The position numbers and the translations under genes were made by a program. A DNA stretch of 6,570 nucleotides from Caldilineaceae bacterium (lineage in GTDB: Bacteria; Chloroflexota; Anaerolineae; Caldilineales; Caldilineaceae): contig JAPKMV010000193.1 in assembly GCA_026645635.1 (NCBI GenBank), forward strand, positions 1-6,570. The letters are read 5' to 3'. A model generated the notes under the pieces. It had not been told where the DNA came from, made no database searches, and worked only from the letters and a program-made list of their open reading frames with translations. How positions within the stretch are numbered: position 1 is the stretch's first letter; each line of letters opens with the position of its first letter. Shown in pieces: positions 6,486 to 6,570 of the stretch.

Positions 6486-6526
6486 CCCTACGCCCCTTCC
6501 CCCATTCTGCACTCCCCCTCTCCCCC
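6486..6526 (-). other. G-run tract upstream of hsdR (possible G-quadruplex)
   Basis: Read on the minus strand, five runs of 5, 5, 5, 4 and 3 guanines occur at 6526-6522, 6518-6514, 6503-6499, 6496-6493 and 6488-6486, with loops of 3, 10, 2 and 4 nt; a further run of 7 lies at 6467-6461. The tract is just upstream of the candidate hsdR promoter. It fits a relaxed G-quadruplex pattern, but one loop is long and folding is only a prediction. Confidence 0.4.
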
Positions 6527-6530
6527 ACGG

Positions 6531-6559
6531 TTGGTCGATTGGCTCAATTTGGGTACAAT
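6531..6559 (+). promoter_or_regulatory. Candidate outward-facing promoter at the right edge
   Basis: On the plus strand TTGGTC (6531-6536) and TACAAT (6554-6559) are separated by exactly 17 nt. The -10 matches 5 of 6 consensus positions and the -35 only 3 of 6. It points away from hsdR, suggesting a divergently transcribed gene beginning just beyond the window. Confidence 0.35.
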
Positions 6560-6570
6560 ATCTGCTTGAA

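Noticed and set aside
2892..6569. Plus-strand open frame of over 1,200 codons opposite hsdR
   Set aside because: It mirrors hsdR in a GC-rich gene. Its translation is biased toward R, V, A, Q, H and L and shows no domain motifs, while the minus-strand frame has a full set of HsdR motifs.

Overview
The window carries a type I restriction-modification (R-M) operon read entirely on the minus strand (right to left): hsdR (endonuclease/translocase), a small hicB-like antitoxin gene, hsdM (adenine methyltransferase), and the first two thirds of hsdS (specificity subunit), which runs off the left edge. HsdR has the DUF4145-like N-terminus and EcoEI-like C-terminus seen in type IB-like enzymes. No rRNA, tRNA, CRISPR array, integrase or transposase was found.

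The sequence is GC-rich and the genes use GC-ending codons. The long non-coding gap holds large inverted repeats of kinds I recall from Chloroflexota (Anaerolineae/Caldilineae-like) and some other environmental bacteria. Two candidate -10 boxes read TACAAT. Together these suggest, weakly, a Chloroflexota-like genome; there is no taxonomic marker gene.

Layout, right to left. Positions 6426-6570 are a non-coding leader. It holds a strong G-run tract on the hsdR coding strand, a candidate hsdR promoter, and a candidate promoter pointing the other way out of the window. hsdR fills 3009-6425. A 91-nt spacer contains three copies of GATTGGCGC, a second small palindrome and a candidate -10 box, and leads into hicB (2645-2917). 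A 330-bp gene-free island (2315-2644) holds a 15-bp tandem repeat, a perfect 27-bp inverted repeat and a ~105-bp imperfect inverted repeat built from GCAGAG units. hsdM (833-2314) follows and overlaps hsdS by 4 nt (ATGA). hsdS runs to the left edge, and its last ~18 codons no longer look like a target-recognition domain.

Together, HsdM and HsdS would form the modification methylase, and HsdR would add ATP-driven translocation and cleavage. The unusual points are a HicB-like protein with no HicA partner inside the R-M operon, a probable operator in front of it, folded repeats separating restriction from modification genes, and a possibly damaged or switched second recognition domain in HsdS.
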